DNA from: Laceyella putida
Lineage (GTDB): Bacteria > Bacillota > Bacilli > Thermoactinomycetales > Thermoactinomycetaceae
Direction of reading: 5' to 3'
Assembly: GCF_042665195.1 (NCBI RefSeq)
Contig: NZ_JBHTBW010000021.1
Span: forward strand, 177,942-241,941
DNA: 64,000 nt
Shown here: positions 35,796-43,768 of the stretch, one piece after another
Layout: every line of letters starts with the position of its first letter
Position numbering within the stretch: the first letter of the stretch is position 1
Position numbers and translations under genes: made by a program
The notes under the pieces: model-generated
Seen by the model: the letters and a program-made list of their open reading frames with translations, nothing else
Told to the model about the DNA's origin: nothing
The model's database searches: none

Positions 35796-36902
35796 ATGGG
35801 ATGGTTCCCTAAAGGGATGAGCGGTTTGGCCTTGGTTTCGCTTGCTTTTTTAACAGGTTGTTCGATGGAAAGATTGTCTGAGACGGAAGCATCCACGACG
35901 GGTCGGCAAGAGATCGCTACGCCATCCGGCACGATGACTGTGAAAGATAGCCCGAGACACCATGTGTACAATGAAGTGGCTTTGCGGAAGATCATGCGCT
36001 ACGAAGGCTTTCACGGAATGGATTTCCATTCGGAGAACCAATTGTTGATTCGCCAGGATAACAAAGATTACCCGCCCATTCCGGTGGAGGATGGGGAAAT
36101 CTATCCGCGCAATCTCTATCTGTATCACACCGTCAAGAAAGAAGCGAAGCTGATCTACGGGGCACCAGAAATCCACTGTAACGCGCAATATTCACCAGAC
36201 AAGCGTCATATTTACTATGTACAAAACACGGAAGAGACCGGCACCGCTTATATCATGGATCATGAAGGGAAAAAGCGGGTGCCTGTGTCGGAAAAAGGAA
36301 GGGTCCATGTCTTCTCCGGTCATTGGTTAAACAACGAGGAAGTGTTGTATGCGACCTTCTCCGGTGAGATTTACCGGGCGGATCTCAGCGGGAAGAAGCA
36401 ACTGTTGGTAAAGACGGGCAAATCCTCCATCAAAAATACGTATTTGATCAATGACTGGGTGTATTACACCACCATTGACGGCGAACTGGTTGCGTACAAT
36501 TTGAAGACGAAGCAAACCAAAGGGTTGAAAAAGAATGTCGTGTGGGTTGCCCCTTCTCCGGACCAAAAGTGGCTGGCCCTTGTGGTGAATGAGGCGGACA
36601 GCCACATGACACTGATGTTGACCGATTTGCAGGGCCGGTCCAAAGCCAAATTAAACGAAGCGTCGGAAATCCATGGAGTGAGCTGGTCTCCGGACCAGAC
36701 AAAGCTTTCCTATATCTTGTCTTCCCAGGACGCGAAACAAGGGTTGTTTGTCACGGATGTGCGATCAAACAGAGCTGTCCAACTGACGGCGGATGTCTAT
36801 CATCTCATCGCTCCCATCAAGTGGGATGCCGCCAGCAAGAACATGTTGCTTTCCACAGTGGGTGAAAAAGGGTTTGTCACTTATGTATTCAGCTTGAAAT
36901 GA
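35796..36902 (+). CDS. TolB-like beta-propeller lipoprotein
   Basis: 368 residues from ATG 35796 (GGAAGGAGG). The signal peptide ends with the lipobox LTGC. The mature protein has repeated WD40/TolB-like blades (AQYSPDKRHIYYVQNTEE, WVAPSPDQKWLALVVNEA, VSWSPDQTKLSYILSS), so it is a lipid-anchored beta propeller at the outer face of the membrane. It follows the kinase closely and may have been its sensor partner. Function unknown. Confidence 0.82.
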   Translation: MGWFPKGMSGLALVSLAFLTGCSMERLSETEASTTGRQEIATPSGTMTVKDSPRHHVYNEVALRKIMRYEGFHGMDFHSENQLLIRQDNKDYPPIPVEDGEIYPRNLYLYHTVKKEAKLIYGAPEIHCNAQYSPDKRHIYYVQNTEETGTAYIMDHEGKKRVPVSEKGRVHVFSGHWLNNEEVLYATFSGEIYRADLSGKKQLLVKTGKSSIKNTYLINDWVYYTTIDGELVAYNLKTKQTKGLKKNVVWVAPSPDQKWLALVVNEADSHMTLMLTDLQGRSKAKLNEASEIHGVSWSPDQTKLSYILSSQDAKQGLFVTDVRSNRAVQLTADVYHLIAPIKWDAASKNMLLSTVGEKGFVTYVFSLK

Positions 36903-36956
36903 CAAGATAGGCCTGGGGTCATGGCATGTTCATCCGCCCATGGCCCGCGCAAACAT

Positions 36957-36991
36957 GAAAAAGCAGCCGGATCCGTTTCCGGCTGCTTTCA
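36957..36991 (+). terminator. Terminator after the beta-propeller lipoprotein gene
   Basis: AAAGCAGCCGGA-TCCGTT-TCCGGCTGCTTT followed by CATCAT; symmetric, so it may serve the convergent tnrA as well. Confidence 0.85.
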
Positions 36992-37032
36992 TCATATTTG
37001 AATGGGTTGGGAGAATGATTTCGGTGGAAACC

Positions 37033-37332
37033 TCACTTCCGCATGCCGAATGCGGCGTTGATTTGACCCCGAATCATTTGATCGCGCAGTTGGCGATGTT
37101 TCAATTGGTTTTCCATTCGTTTGATTTCCAACGTTTGCAGACCATCTTCCATATGATTGGCAATATCCATCAGCTTCTCAATATCCGAAAATGAGAATTT
37201 CCTTGTACCGCCTTTGGTTCGCTCGGGAAAAATCAATTGTCTCTCTTCATAGTAGCGAATCTGCCTAATGGATAATCCCGTTATTTCGCTCACCGTCCCA
37301 ATATTAATGACTTTGCGGTCTTTGTAGGACAT
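37033..37332 (-). CDS. tnrA: MerR-family nitrogen regulator TnrA
   Basis: 99 residues. KVINIGTVSEITGLSIRQIRYYEER and GTRKFSFSDIEKLMDIAN are the DNA-binding part shared by TnrA and GlnR; the C-terminal QMIRGQINAAFGMRK matches the glutamine-synthetase-binding tail of TnrA (GQLNAHF in B. subtilis). It is short like TnrA and lacks the GlnR tail. TnrA is the global activator/repressor of nitrogen genes under limitation, inhibited by feedback-inhibited GlnA. Two perfect TnrA boxes lie upstream. Confidence 0.9.
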   Translation of the reverse strand: MSYKDRKVINIGTVSEITGLSIRQIRYYEERQLIFPERTKGGTRKFSFSDIEKLMDIANHMEDGLQTLEIKRMENQLKHRQLRDQMIRGQINAAFGMRK

Positions 37333-37388
37333 AAGCAGCTCACCTCGCTTTTTACTTTAACATAAAAGCGGGTTGGCGCATGGTTTTT

Positions 37389-37405
37389 TGTTAGATTTTC
37401 TTACA
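37389..37405 (-). promoter_or_regulatory. TnrA/GlnR box 1 upstream of tnrA
   Basis: TGTTAGATTTTCTTACA matches the consensus TGTNA-N7-TNACA at every fixed base. Its centre (37397) is about 45 bases upstream of a plausible start for the TATGTT -10 (37359-37364, minus strand), the distance expected for activation by TnrA. Confidence 0.85.
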
Positions 37406-37431
37406 AAAAAAGTGGATATAGGTGTTTTTTG

Positions 37432-37448
37432 TGTAATGTAATCTAACA
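37432..37448 (-). promoter_or_regulatory. TnrA/GlnR box 2 upstream of tnrA
   Basis: TGTAATGTAATCTAACA also matches TGTNA-N7-TNACA perfectly. Its centre is 43 bp from box 1, about four helical turns, so dimers would bind the same face. It could also act on the HPr-like gene that starts at 37638 on the other strand. Confidence 0.85.
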
Positions 37449-37637
37449 TAAATATGGAAAGATTATTCGTGGCTATGACATAATTATTTTGAAAGGATAA
37501 TGAGGTCGGTTAGAGAATAGTTGATAAATTGGCATTCGATTCCAATATGGGCGGCGCATGTGGATGGTACTCGCTTTGGCATGTGCGGAGAAATCTCCGC
37601 TGTTCACGTATCTATAAGATGAGAGGGGATGGAAAGG

Positions 37638-38003
37638 TTGGAATATTCGGCTTGTTGTCAAATCCCGTCAAAGATTGCGTTGGTTGATGTCATCCGATTT
37701 GTGGAGAAGGCCGATCAATACCGTTGTTATATTATCATCGAAGCGAATCATATCAGCATCAATGCCAAAAGCTTGCTCAGCATGTGCATGCTGGTGTCGG
37801 GGTTGATCAAAGGTCCCGCCATCATCCGCACTTCGGGCGAGGATGCGAGAAAGGCGCTGGAGGAAATGAAGTGGTTGCTCACACAAACGAAGCGGCATCA
37901 GAGCCAAGCGGAAGCGCGTGTGGAAGCGGACACCTTGGCGAACATCGATTTGTGTCCGGTTGACGCCAAAGAAAAGTGGGGCTCTTCTCCGCCGGACATA
38001 TAG
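37638..38003 (+). CDS. HPr-like protein lacking the phospho-histidine
   Basis: About 121 residues. The first 85 follow the HPr/Crh fold: IIIEANHISINAKSLLSM aligns with the segment around regulatory Ser46 (NAKSI-GLMSL in HPr), and DARKALEEMKWLL with the last helix. The active-site region that should read G-L-H-A-R-P is QIPSKIALV: no His15. A 35-residue tail is extra. A TTG start at 37638 fits AGAGGGG; ATG 37629 has no spacing. As with Crh, a regulatory role without PTS phosphotransfer is likely. It is divergent from tnrA. Confidence 0.7.
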   Translation: MEYSACCQIPSKIALVDVIRFVEKADQYRCYIIIEANHISINAKSLLSMCMLVSGLIKGPAIIRTSGEDARKALEEMKWLLTQTKRHQSQAEARVEADTLANIDLCPVDAKEKWGSSPPDI

Positions 38004-38223
38004 GACAAGTTGTTGGGGTGCATCGCCATATGGGCAGGGCTGGCATTCGGGAAAAACACATCAGCCTTCAGAGACGCGGCCTGGAGGAAATGCCCGCCAA
38101 GCTAAACGGACCGCGATCAAACCGATGATTGGTGGGATTGGAACGGAAATGAGCGGGAATTGGTTGAAGAAGGGGTACCTGAATATATAACTGAATACTC
38201 GGTTCACCGTTGTGGACTACGCG

Positions 38224-38260
38224 CCTCGGGCTTTGTGTACCAGCCTGGGGTTTTCTTTTG
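38224..38260 (+). terminator. Terminator-like hairpin
   Basis: CCTCGGGCT and AGCCTGGGG (two wobbles) then TTTTCTTTTG. Between 38004 and this hairpin I see no supportable gene. Confidence 0.75.
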
Positions 38261-38342
38261 AATAAGGGTATGTGTTCGCGAATTTCATGTCAGTCCGCAA
38301 AATAAACAAGTGTCTAACACCACATTTAAATGAAAAAGGTGT

Positions 38343-38365
38343 GTTGACCTTGACGTTGGGTCAAC
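38343..38365 (+). promoter_or_regulatory. Palindrome upstream of a methyltransferase gene
   Basis: GTTGACC-(9 nt)-GGTCAAC, about 45 bases before the start codon; an operator candidate. Confidence 0.45.
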
Positions 38366-38408
38366 CGTTACTCTGATTCTTGAAAAAAGTTGATTGGGAG
38401 GGGTTCCC

Positions 38409-39098
38409 GTGCCAGATCACACAGTCATTTATACTAAGAAAGCCGAACAATATGACCTTTTGATTTCAAGGCAGAAAAGTGTTTATCAAACCTTGGAAAA
38501 AATTAAACCATTTGAGGGATTGGACATCATTGACATGGGAGCGGGGACGGGAAGGCTGACTTGTCTTTTGGCCCCAAAAGCCAAATCGATTCTTGCTCTT
38601 GACGCTTCACAAGCGATGTTGGATGTGACGGCAAACAAGCTCAAGGAGATGGGTCTCAATCATTGGAAAACCCGAGTGGCCGACCATCGGCAACTCCCTG
38701 TTGGAGATAACAGTGCGGATTTGATTGTTTCGGGATGGAGCATTTGCTACTTGGGCAGTTCAAATGTGCCGGGCTGGAGACGATATGTTCATCAGGTTAT
38801 GGAAGAAATAAAACGGGTTCTAAGGCCCGGTGGCAGCGTGGTGATTTTAGAAACAATGGGTACAGGAACCGCCCTTCCGACTCCTCCTGATTTTCTAAAG
38901 GGCTATTACTCGCTGCTGGAAAATGGTTATGGCTTTTCCAAAACGGTAATTAGAACAGACTATGCTTTTGCAAATATTGCGGAAGCCGGAGACTTAACGA
39001 GACTTTTCTTTGGCGATGAGTTGGCGGATCGGGTTGTTGAGCAAGGACTCGTTCAATTGCCGGAGTGGGCCGGAGTTTGGTGGCGCGAGTTTACATGA
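38409..39098 (+). CDS. Class I SAM-dependent methyltransferase
   Basis: 229 residues; motif I IIDMGAGTGRLTCLL, strand-2 acid LALDASQAML, a DLIVSGWSICYLG post-I region and VLRPGGSVVILETMG. It fits the UbiE/COQ5-like small-molecule group. GTG at 38409 is chosen because GGGAGGGG (38396-38403) lies five bases upstream. It is monocistronic. This is the third unrelated-looking class I methyltransferase in the window; substrates unknown. Confidence 0.83.
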   Translation: MPDHTVIYTKKAEQYDLLISRQKSVYQTLEKIKPFEGLDIIDMGAGTGRLTCLLAPKAKSILALDASQAMLDVTANKLKEMGLNHWKTRVADHRQLPVGDNSADLIVSGWSICYLGSSNVPGWRRYVHQVMEEIKRVLRPGGSVVILETMGTGTALPTPPDFLKGYYSLLENGYGFSKTVIRTDYAFANIAEAGDLTRLFFGDELADRVVEQGLVQLPEWAGVWWREFT

Positions 39099-39213
39099 TA
39101 CTTGCCAAGCAACAATGGCCACTTCTAACATGTCAACTGAACAGGCATGAAATCTGCGAAAAAGCGTCAAATTCCTTTAGATGGCATGGAACGGGATGCA
39201 AAAGAGATCGATT

Positions 39214-39241
39214 GATTTACGAAATCACAATTTCGTAAATC
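39214..39241. repeat. Perfect 12-bp dyad in the gap before sigK
   Basis: GATTTACGAAAT-CACA-ATTTCGTAAATC. No T run follows on either strand, so an operator or structured RNA element is as likely as a terminator. The gap 39099-39660 otherwise holds no gene I can support; a weak sigma-E-like -10 (CATATACA, 39560-39567) lies in it. Confidence 0.6.
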
Positions 39242-39660
39242 AAAATCATAAAACCAGCCATGCCAATGGTTTTCTTATAGATTGATTCGGTTTTCTTGGT
39301 GTTTGAATTTGTCATCTACTTCTCGTTTCTCATTTTGTTAAGTCATCTTGGTTTTGTGATGCGGGTTGTTCTTATAAGCTTGAGTTCACATGTTGAAAAT
39401 TTGGTTTGTCAACAAACAAGATGATGATTGCGTTCATGGCAGGTCATGGATTGTTCTGGTGGATACTTATTACCGCGTCCGGGATTGGGCGTTTTTTTTG
39501 TTTTTGCTTGCTGCCAAACGCACTCGCATCTTGGCGGAAATAGGACAAAAACCCTCCATCATATACATAAAAAGTGGTTAGGCAAATAGGGGTCACCCAT
39601 AAGCCCAACGTGTCATAAGGTAGTATTGTCTGCGCTTACGAACGGGTGGAGGTGGAGTTA

Positions 39661-40113
39661 TTGTTTGGACTTTTTTCTACAGTGGCGATGCTGATCAAAG
39701 AGATGATCGCCTTTGTTTCGTATATTAAAAATAATGCCTTTCCGCAACCCTTGTCAGAAGAAGAGGAAGCGGAATGTTTGAGGCGTTTGGCTGCGGGAGA
39801 TCAGGATGCGAGAAACAAGCTGATCGAACACAACTTGCGCTTGGTGGCCCATATTGTGAAGAAGTTTGAAAACACAGGAGAGGATAATGAAGACCTCATC
39901 TCGATTGGCACGATTGGCTTGATCAAAGCGATTGAGTCTTACCAGCAAGGCAAAGGAACAAAGCTGGCCACTTATGCTGCTCGTTGCGTAGAAAACGAAA
40001 TCCTGATGTTTTTGAGATCGCTCAAAAAGTCACGCAAAGATGTATCGTTGCATGATCCGATCGGAACGGATAAGGAAGGGAATGAGTTACCACTTAGAGG
40101 TTATCTGTTTTAA
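39661..40113 (+). CDS. sigK: Sigma-K N-terminal half (SpoIVCB), interrupted by a skin-like element
   Basis: 150 codons. Starting at TTG 39661 (GGAGGTGG upstream), it has the hydrophobic pro-sequence cleaved by SpoIVFB (AFVS followed by YIKNNAFPQPL), then sigma region 1.2-2: HNLRLVAHIVKKFENTGEDN, DLISIGTIGLIKAIESY, KGTKLATYAARCVENEIL. The conserved frame stops at DPIGTDKEGNE and continues with element-derived residues to a stop at 40113. Regions 3-4 (SpoIIIC part) must lie beyond the window. A functional gene forms only after excision in the mother cell. Confidence 0.93.
   Translation: MFGLFSTVAMLIKEMIAFVSYIKNNAFPQPLSEEEEAECLRRLAAGDQDARNKLIEHNLRLVAHIVKKFENTGEDNEDLISIGTIGLIKAIESYQQGKGTKLATYAARCVENEILMFLRSLKKSRKDVSLHDPIGTDKEGNELPLRGYLF
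40081..40085 (+). other. Left attachment core (AATGA) of the sigK element
   Basis: The coding similarity to sigma-K ends exactly at GGG AAT GAG. AATGA is the crossover sequence known for the B. subtilis skin element. The matching right core is outside the window. Confidence 0.8.
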
Positions 40114-40120
40114 GGCATCA

Positions 40121-41662
40121 TTAGATTTTTGGGTGTAAAGTCAGCTCGAATTCTTCTCCTCGCTGGTGTTTTTCTTTACGGTATATGCAAAATTCGAGGA
40201 CACTCTTGAGCAGAGTGTTTTTTTGTTTGGGGTCATCTAGCTGGGGATATAATTCCAAGACGTGCTTGACCCGGGGAATGATTTCAATTTGGGCTTTGGC
40301 TTTTGATTTTTCCTTTTCAAGTTCCATGAAAGATCGTTCAATCGCTTCACGCACTTCATTTAATCGCACCGCCAAGTTTTTGGACCGTTCCAGATAGGTC
40401 TCTTCATCGTAAATTTGCCGTTCCAACAAGTCATGCAACCGTCCCTTTTGCGCTTCCAGGTTCTTGATCTCCGTTTGCAAATTTTTGATCGTTACTTCAA
40501 TCAAATCGACCTTATGGTTAGATTCTTTAGGCATATCCTCTTGGCTCCATTGGAGTTGATATGCTTCGAGCCAAGTGTTTAAACCGGTGATCACCCGGTT
40601 TTCCACCAAATCGAATCGGGTGCTTTTATTGTCGCAGTGGCGGTTTTTGCAGATCAAGTGTGGCTTTTGTTTGGTGTAGGGTCTTAAGACCATCGATGAA
40701 TTGCATTTGACGCAACGAATTAAACCTGCCAGGGGATTGGTTATTCCATTCATTAAGTGATATGGCACATGATATTTTTTCTTCAAAATCTCTTGTGCTT
40801 TTTGGAACTGTTCTTCAGAGATCAAGGGTTCATGTTTTCCTTTTACATCGATCCATTCTGATTGTGGACGCGTTTTTGATTCCCGTGTTTTAGTTGGATC
40901 GAGCGACTTTTTGTAGGACTTTTTCTTCCATTGAATGCGACCGATATAGACGGCGTTTTTAATAATGGTTAAGACACTAGAACTGTTCCAGAGTTTGTTG
41001 GTATAAGTGCGCAGGCCCAGTTCATTTAAGCGATTGGCGATATGACCGCAGCCTAGTCGTTCATTGGGGTTATCGTTGGTGTACCAATCGAAGATCATTT
41101 TTACCACTGGTGCTTGCTCGGGATCAGGTACCAAGTATCTGCCGCTACGATCGTCCACTATCTGGTAACCGTAGGGCGGACGGGTACCGATATAATTCCC
41201 TTCCTCTACTGAGCGTACACGACCGCTTTGCAGTCGTCGGGTGATGATTTTTAACTCCTTGCGTGCCATAAACGCTTCAAATTCTGTATACTCTTCATCA
41301 AATTCATCGCGCAAGTCATATGTTTTACGCGGTGTAATAATCTTCGTGCCGGACTTTTTAAAGGTATCCAAGATAATTCCTTGTTCCTGCATGTTACCGC
41401 GTCCCAAGCGGTCCATATCCATCACCAGAACCCCATCGTAAAAACCTGCATCCACTTCTTTCAAAAGCTCCATCATTTCCGGCCGGTGGATCAAGCTTTC
41501 TCCGGAAACGACCTCTTGCCGGATGCGCACGATATTTAGGTTCATTTTCTTTGCCAGTTTAAGTAGAGCTTTTTTGTGTTTGGCCAGTGTTTCCCCTTCG
41601 CCACGCGCTTCGGCTTCTAAATCGGCACGAGATTTACGTAAGTAGATTGCGACTCGTTCCAT
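40121..41662 (-). CDS. spoIVCA: Large serine recombinase, SpoIVCA-like (sigK element excisionase)
   Basis: 513 residues. Resolvase domain: VAIYLRKSRAD with catalytic Ser11, and VLVMDMDRLGRG near residue 80; the recombinase domain has GTRPPYGYQIV and the zinc ribbon CVKCNSSM ... CKNRHC; a coiled coil (about 385-480) follows. Its stop is eight bases from the sigK remnant end and 36 from the AATGA core, the same arrangement as spoIVCA. It should excise the element during sporulation. TAGGAGG precedes the ATG. Confidence 0.92.
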   Translation of the reverse strand: MERVAIYLRKSRADLEAEARGEGETLAKHKKALLKLAKKMNLNIVRIRQEVVSGESLIHRPEMMELLKEVDAGFYDGVLVMDMDRLGRGNMQEQGIILDTFKKSGTKIITPRKTYDLRDEFDEEYTEFEAFMARKELKIITRRLQSGRVRSVEEGNYIGTRPPYGYQIVDDRSGRYLVPDPEQAPVVKMIFDWYTNDNPNERLGCGHIANRLNELGLRTYTNKLWNSSSVLTIIKNAVYIGRIQWKKKSYKKSLDPTKTRESKTRPQSEWIDVKGKHEPLISEEQFQKAQEILKKKYHVPYHLMNGITNPLAGLIRCVKCNSSMVLRPYTKQKPHLICKNRHCDNKSTRFDLVENRVITGLNTWLEAYQLQWSQEDMPKESNHKVDLIEVTIKNLQTEIKNLEAQKGRLHDLLERQIYDEETYLERSKNLAVRLNEVREAIERSFMELEKEKSKAKAQIEIIPRVKHVLELYPQLDDPKQKNTLLKSVLEFCIYRKEKHQRGEEFELTLHPKI

Positions 41663-41731
41663 AACGACCTCCTAAAATTAGTTGGGTTGTCCTCGTCTTG
41701 CTTCTGCATACCTTTTAGCGAGGTGATCAGG

Positions 41732-41908
41732 ATGAAGGCAGACAAGGCTTTTGCTGCGACTTATCGAGTGGGAAAGACCATGATTCATATCGTTCCTCCT
41801 CAAATTACAGAGGTGGAAAGAGAGCGCAGGATTAATGAAGTGAAAAAGGTTATTATTTCGATTCTATATCAACTAGATAAGAGAACGAATATTCCTAATT
41901 CATTATAG
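41732..41908 (+). CDS. Small element protein with PQITEVERERR motif
   Basis: 58 residues; start at ATG 41732 after AGGTGATCAGG. The C-terminal half, IVPPQITEVERERRINEVKK, is shared with the protein at 42307, so the two are paralogues. Such short proteins are common in Bacillales prophages; function unknown. It is divergent from the recombinase and has a terminator behind it. Confidence 0.65.
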   Translation: MKADKAFAATYRVGKTMIHIVPPQITEVERERRINEVKKVIISILYQLDKRTNIPNSL

Positions 41909-41940
41909 CACTAATTTGGTTTATAGGAAGATGGAAGGAA

Positions 41941-41980
41941 AAGAACAAACCGGAAATGGGTTTGTTCTTTTTATTTTTAT
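41941..41980 (+). terminator. Terminator
   Basis: AAGAACAAACC-(6 nt)-GGTTTGTTCTT followed by TTTATTTTTATT. The stretch from here to 42086 holds no gene. Confidence 0.9.
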
Positions 41981-42086
41981 TCAAGTAAGGGCTTGCTCAG
42001 TATTTAAGGATCCGGTCCAATGACCAGATTTTATAAATTAGTCGGAGTTATGAAGAAGTGATATACAAAAAAATCATACATAATTA

Positions 42087-42145
42087 TTGACGTACAAAAA
42101 TCTTGTATGATATATTGAGGTTAAGTTGTACAAGAGATTTGTACA
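42087..42145 (+). promoter_or_regulatory. Repressor-controlled promoter P2 with two operators
   Basis: TTGACG (42087-42092), 18 bp, TATATT (42111-42116). TACAA-AAATC-TTGTA (42093-42107) fills the spacer, and TACAA-GAGAT-TTGTA (42129-42143, extended to TGTACAA...TTGTACA) covers the start region. The same layout, with the same 36-bp centre distance, occurs at 58966-59022. The promoter should drive the 42307-43732 cluster. Confidence 0.85.
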
Positions 42146-42306
42146 TATTTGAAAGCTGAATTGAAGTTGTTTAGAGGAAAGTGTTGTCTAACAAGGCAAG
42201 AAAGAGAAGGGTGTGGATTTTTTTTGAGGAAAATGTACAAATTATTCATACAAAAAATTGACCATTAGTACCAAAACACAAACTGCATTAAGGGAGAATG
42301 ATTCAG

Positions 42307-42504
42307 ATGGTAAATACTGCAGAAAAGTTACTCCTTCAAGTCATTCACCATGACAAAAATGGCGCAATCTATCAGATTGGTCAAACTCGATGTGTAGTGT
42401 TCGCACCGCAGATTACTGATGAGGAACGCGAACGCCGCTGTAAAGAAATTCAGCGAGTCGCTTGGGCGGTTTGGAATGAGATGTGTATTTCAAAAATTGA
42501 ATGA
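42307..42504 (+). CDS. Small element protein, paralogue of the 41732 protein
   Basis: 65 residues; ATG 42307 is 10 bases after AGGGAG (ATG 42298 is too close). It shares VFAPQITDEERERRCKEIQ with the 41732 product. It is the first gene behind the operator-controlled promoter, with a leader of about 180 bases. Function unknown. Confidence 0.65.
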   Translation: MVNTAEKLLLQVIHHDKNGAIYQIGQTRCVVFAPQITDEERERRCKEIQRVAWAVWNEMCISKIE

Positions 42505-42565
42505 TCCCCCTCTTGATGGTGTGATTCGCCAGGCTCAGAAAAGAAACCACAAAAAGGTGAGATGG

Positions 42566-43036
42566 ATGGAACAATTTATGTTATCTGGTCTAAGCGTTAA
42601 GGAGATGCGAGAATTAAACCGAAAGGCTAAGGAAGCCTTTCTTGTGGTAGAAACTCGATTGGAGGAATTAACCACGAAGGTCATTTGCAAAAGCGGCGTA
42701 ACCCTCAGGTTCACAAGTGATGGGCAAACAACCATTACTAATTCACGTGGTGCTCAAATTGGATACAAAGACGGGGAACTTTCGATCAATGGCGTGCCGG
42801 TAGAAAAGCCAGCCTTCGATCATGAACAAATCAAGAAATTGGAACAAGCCATCGAGCTTTTGAAGCATTTGCGGATGATATCTGGCCTAGAGATCGGATT
42901 CATCCAAGGAGATTTTGAACCCAAAGACATGGGATATTCCGCCGGTACTGTGCCACCAAAGGATGTGGAGGCAGAACGGGCAAAGGTTAGGCAATTCATC
43001 GGGATGTGTGATCAATTGATTGAAAAGGTCAGGTAA
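42566..43036 (+). CDS. Element protein of unknown function
   Basis: 156 residues from ATG 42566 (AAAGGTGAG). The open frame extends upstream over the previous gene, but the internal start has the good ribosome site. A helical N-terminus (SVKEMRELNRKAKEAF) is followed by beta-rich GVTLRFTSDGQTTITNSRG and a helical C-terminus. No family recognised; prophage hypothetical. Confidence 0.65.
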   Translation: MEQFMLSGLSVKEMRELNRKAKEAFLVVETRLEELTTKVICKSGVTLRFTSDGQTTITNSRGAQIGYKDGELSINGVPVEKPAFDHEQIKKLEQAIELLKHLRMISGLEIGFIQGDFEPKDMGYSAGTVPPKDVEAERAKVRQFIGMCDQLIEKVR

Positions 43037-43048
43037 AAGGAGCGGCCG

Positions 43049-43342
43049 GTGATATCTTACATCGATCCCACATATGTGAAGGGGGGTGAGAGGTTGACAG
43101 TCATTCATGGGGTTTTGAAATTGGAAGAGGTTCAAGTGGGAATGTCAGTGTCGATAGTCGTAGAAGGTAAGCTTCTAACAGATAGAGTGGCGATGATCAC
43201 TGACGAGCATTTGGTTCTTGGCGTGGCAATCCCAAAAGAAAAAATAGACCAAATATTCGATACGGAAAAGAGATTTGTATTACAGGAAGATGATTTGGAT
43301 CGCTTTGTTGTTCGGCCTGAAAAGGATGTGCCTTCGTCATAG
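43049..43342 (+). CDS. Small element protein
   Basis: 97 residues, GTG start six bases after AAAGGAG; an alternative TTG lies at 43094 behind GGGGGGTGAG. The sequence is beta-rich (VGMSVSIVVEGKLLTDRVAM) with an acidic C-terminus. It is translationally close to its neighbours. Function unknown. Confidence 0.6.
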   Translation: MISYIDPTYVKGGERLTVIHGVLKLEEVQVGMSVSIVVEGKLLTDRVAMITDEHLVLGVAIPKEKIDQIFDTEKRFVLQEDDLDRFVVRPEKDVPSS

Positions 43343-43354
43343 GAGGTGAGTGAG

Positions 43355-43501
43355 TTGTTTTTCAGTAAAAAATCAGAGGAAGATGCTTCAAATGCTATCC
43401 AAGACATCTTCTACATGAGTAAGGAGGAATGGGAAGATAAGTGGGGGTCTAAGGCTGAAGAGAAAGAAGACGACAACAGCGCTTATGCTTGGAACAAATA
43501 A
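43355..43501 (+). CDS. Very small acidic protein
   Basis: 48 residues, TTG start behind AGGAGGTGAG, ending AYAWNK. It contains SKEEWEDKWGSKAEEKEDD. The excellent ribosome site and operon position support it; function unknown. A stem without T run (GCACCTGCAAAAATGCAGATGC) follows. Confidence 0.5.
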   Translation: MFFSKKSEEDASNAIQDIFYMSKEEWEDKWGSKAEEKEDDNSAYAWNK

Positions 43502-43591
43502 AAAGCACCTGCAAAAATGCAGATGCTGAGAAAAAATGGGTTGCTTTAAGTGTATCACGATTTACATCAAAAATGAAAAGGAGAGATTCGC

Positions 43592-43732
43592 ATGGGTTGG
43601 GGAAAAGATGCTGAATGGAAATTTAAGTGCGATAACTGCGGCAAGGAGTGGACAGATAAAAGCGTTGATGCGACCAAATGTCCGCTTTGTAAATACGACA
43701 GTACAAGGAACTGGACGGGAGATAAAGAGTAA
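43592..43732 (+). CDS. Very small zinc-ribbon protein
   Basis: 46 residues beginning MGWGKDAEWKFKC. Cysteines are arranged as CDNC ... CPLC, a compact rubredoxin-like zinc ribbon. AAAAGGAG lies nine bases before the ATG, and a terminator follows directly, so it closes the cluster. Function unknown. Confidence 0.6.
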   Translation: MGWGKDAEWKFKCDNCGKEWTDKSVDATKCPLCKYDSTRNWTGDKE

Positions 43733-43736
43733 AAGA

Positions 43737-43768
43737 AAACGCGGGGGTTTCCCTCGCGTTTTTATATT
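43737..43768 (+). terminator. Terminator of the 42307-43732 cluster
   Basis: AACGCGGGGG-TT-TCCCTCGCGTT with TTTTATATTTT; the minus-strand gene at 43762 ends against it. Confidence 0.8.

Noticed and set aside
39390..39581. 63-codon frame upstream of sigK
   Set aside because: No ribosome site and no homology pattern; the region is better explained as sigK upstream DNA.
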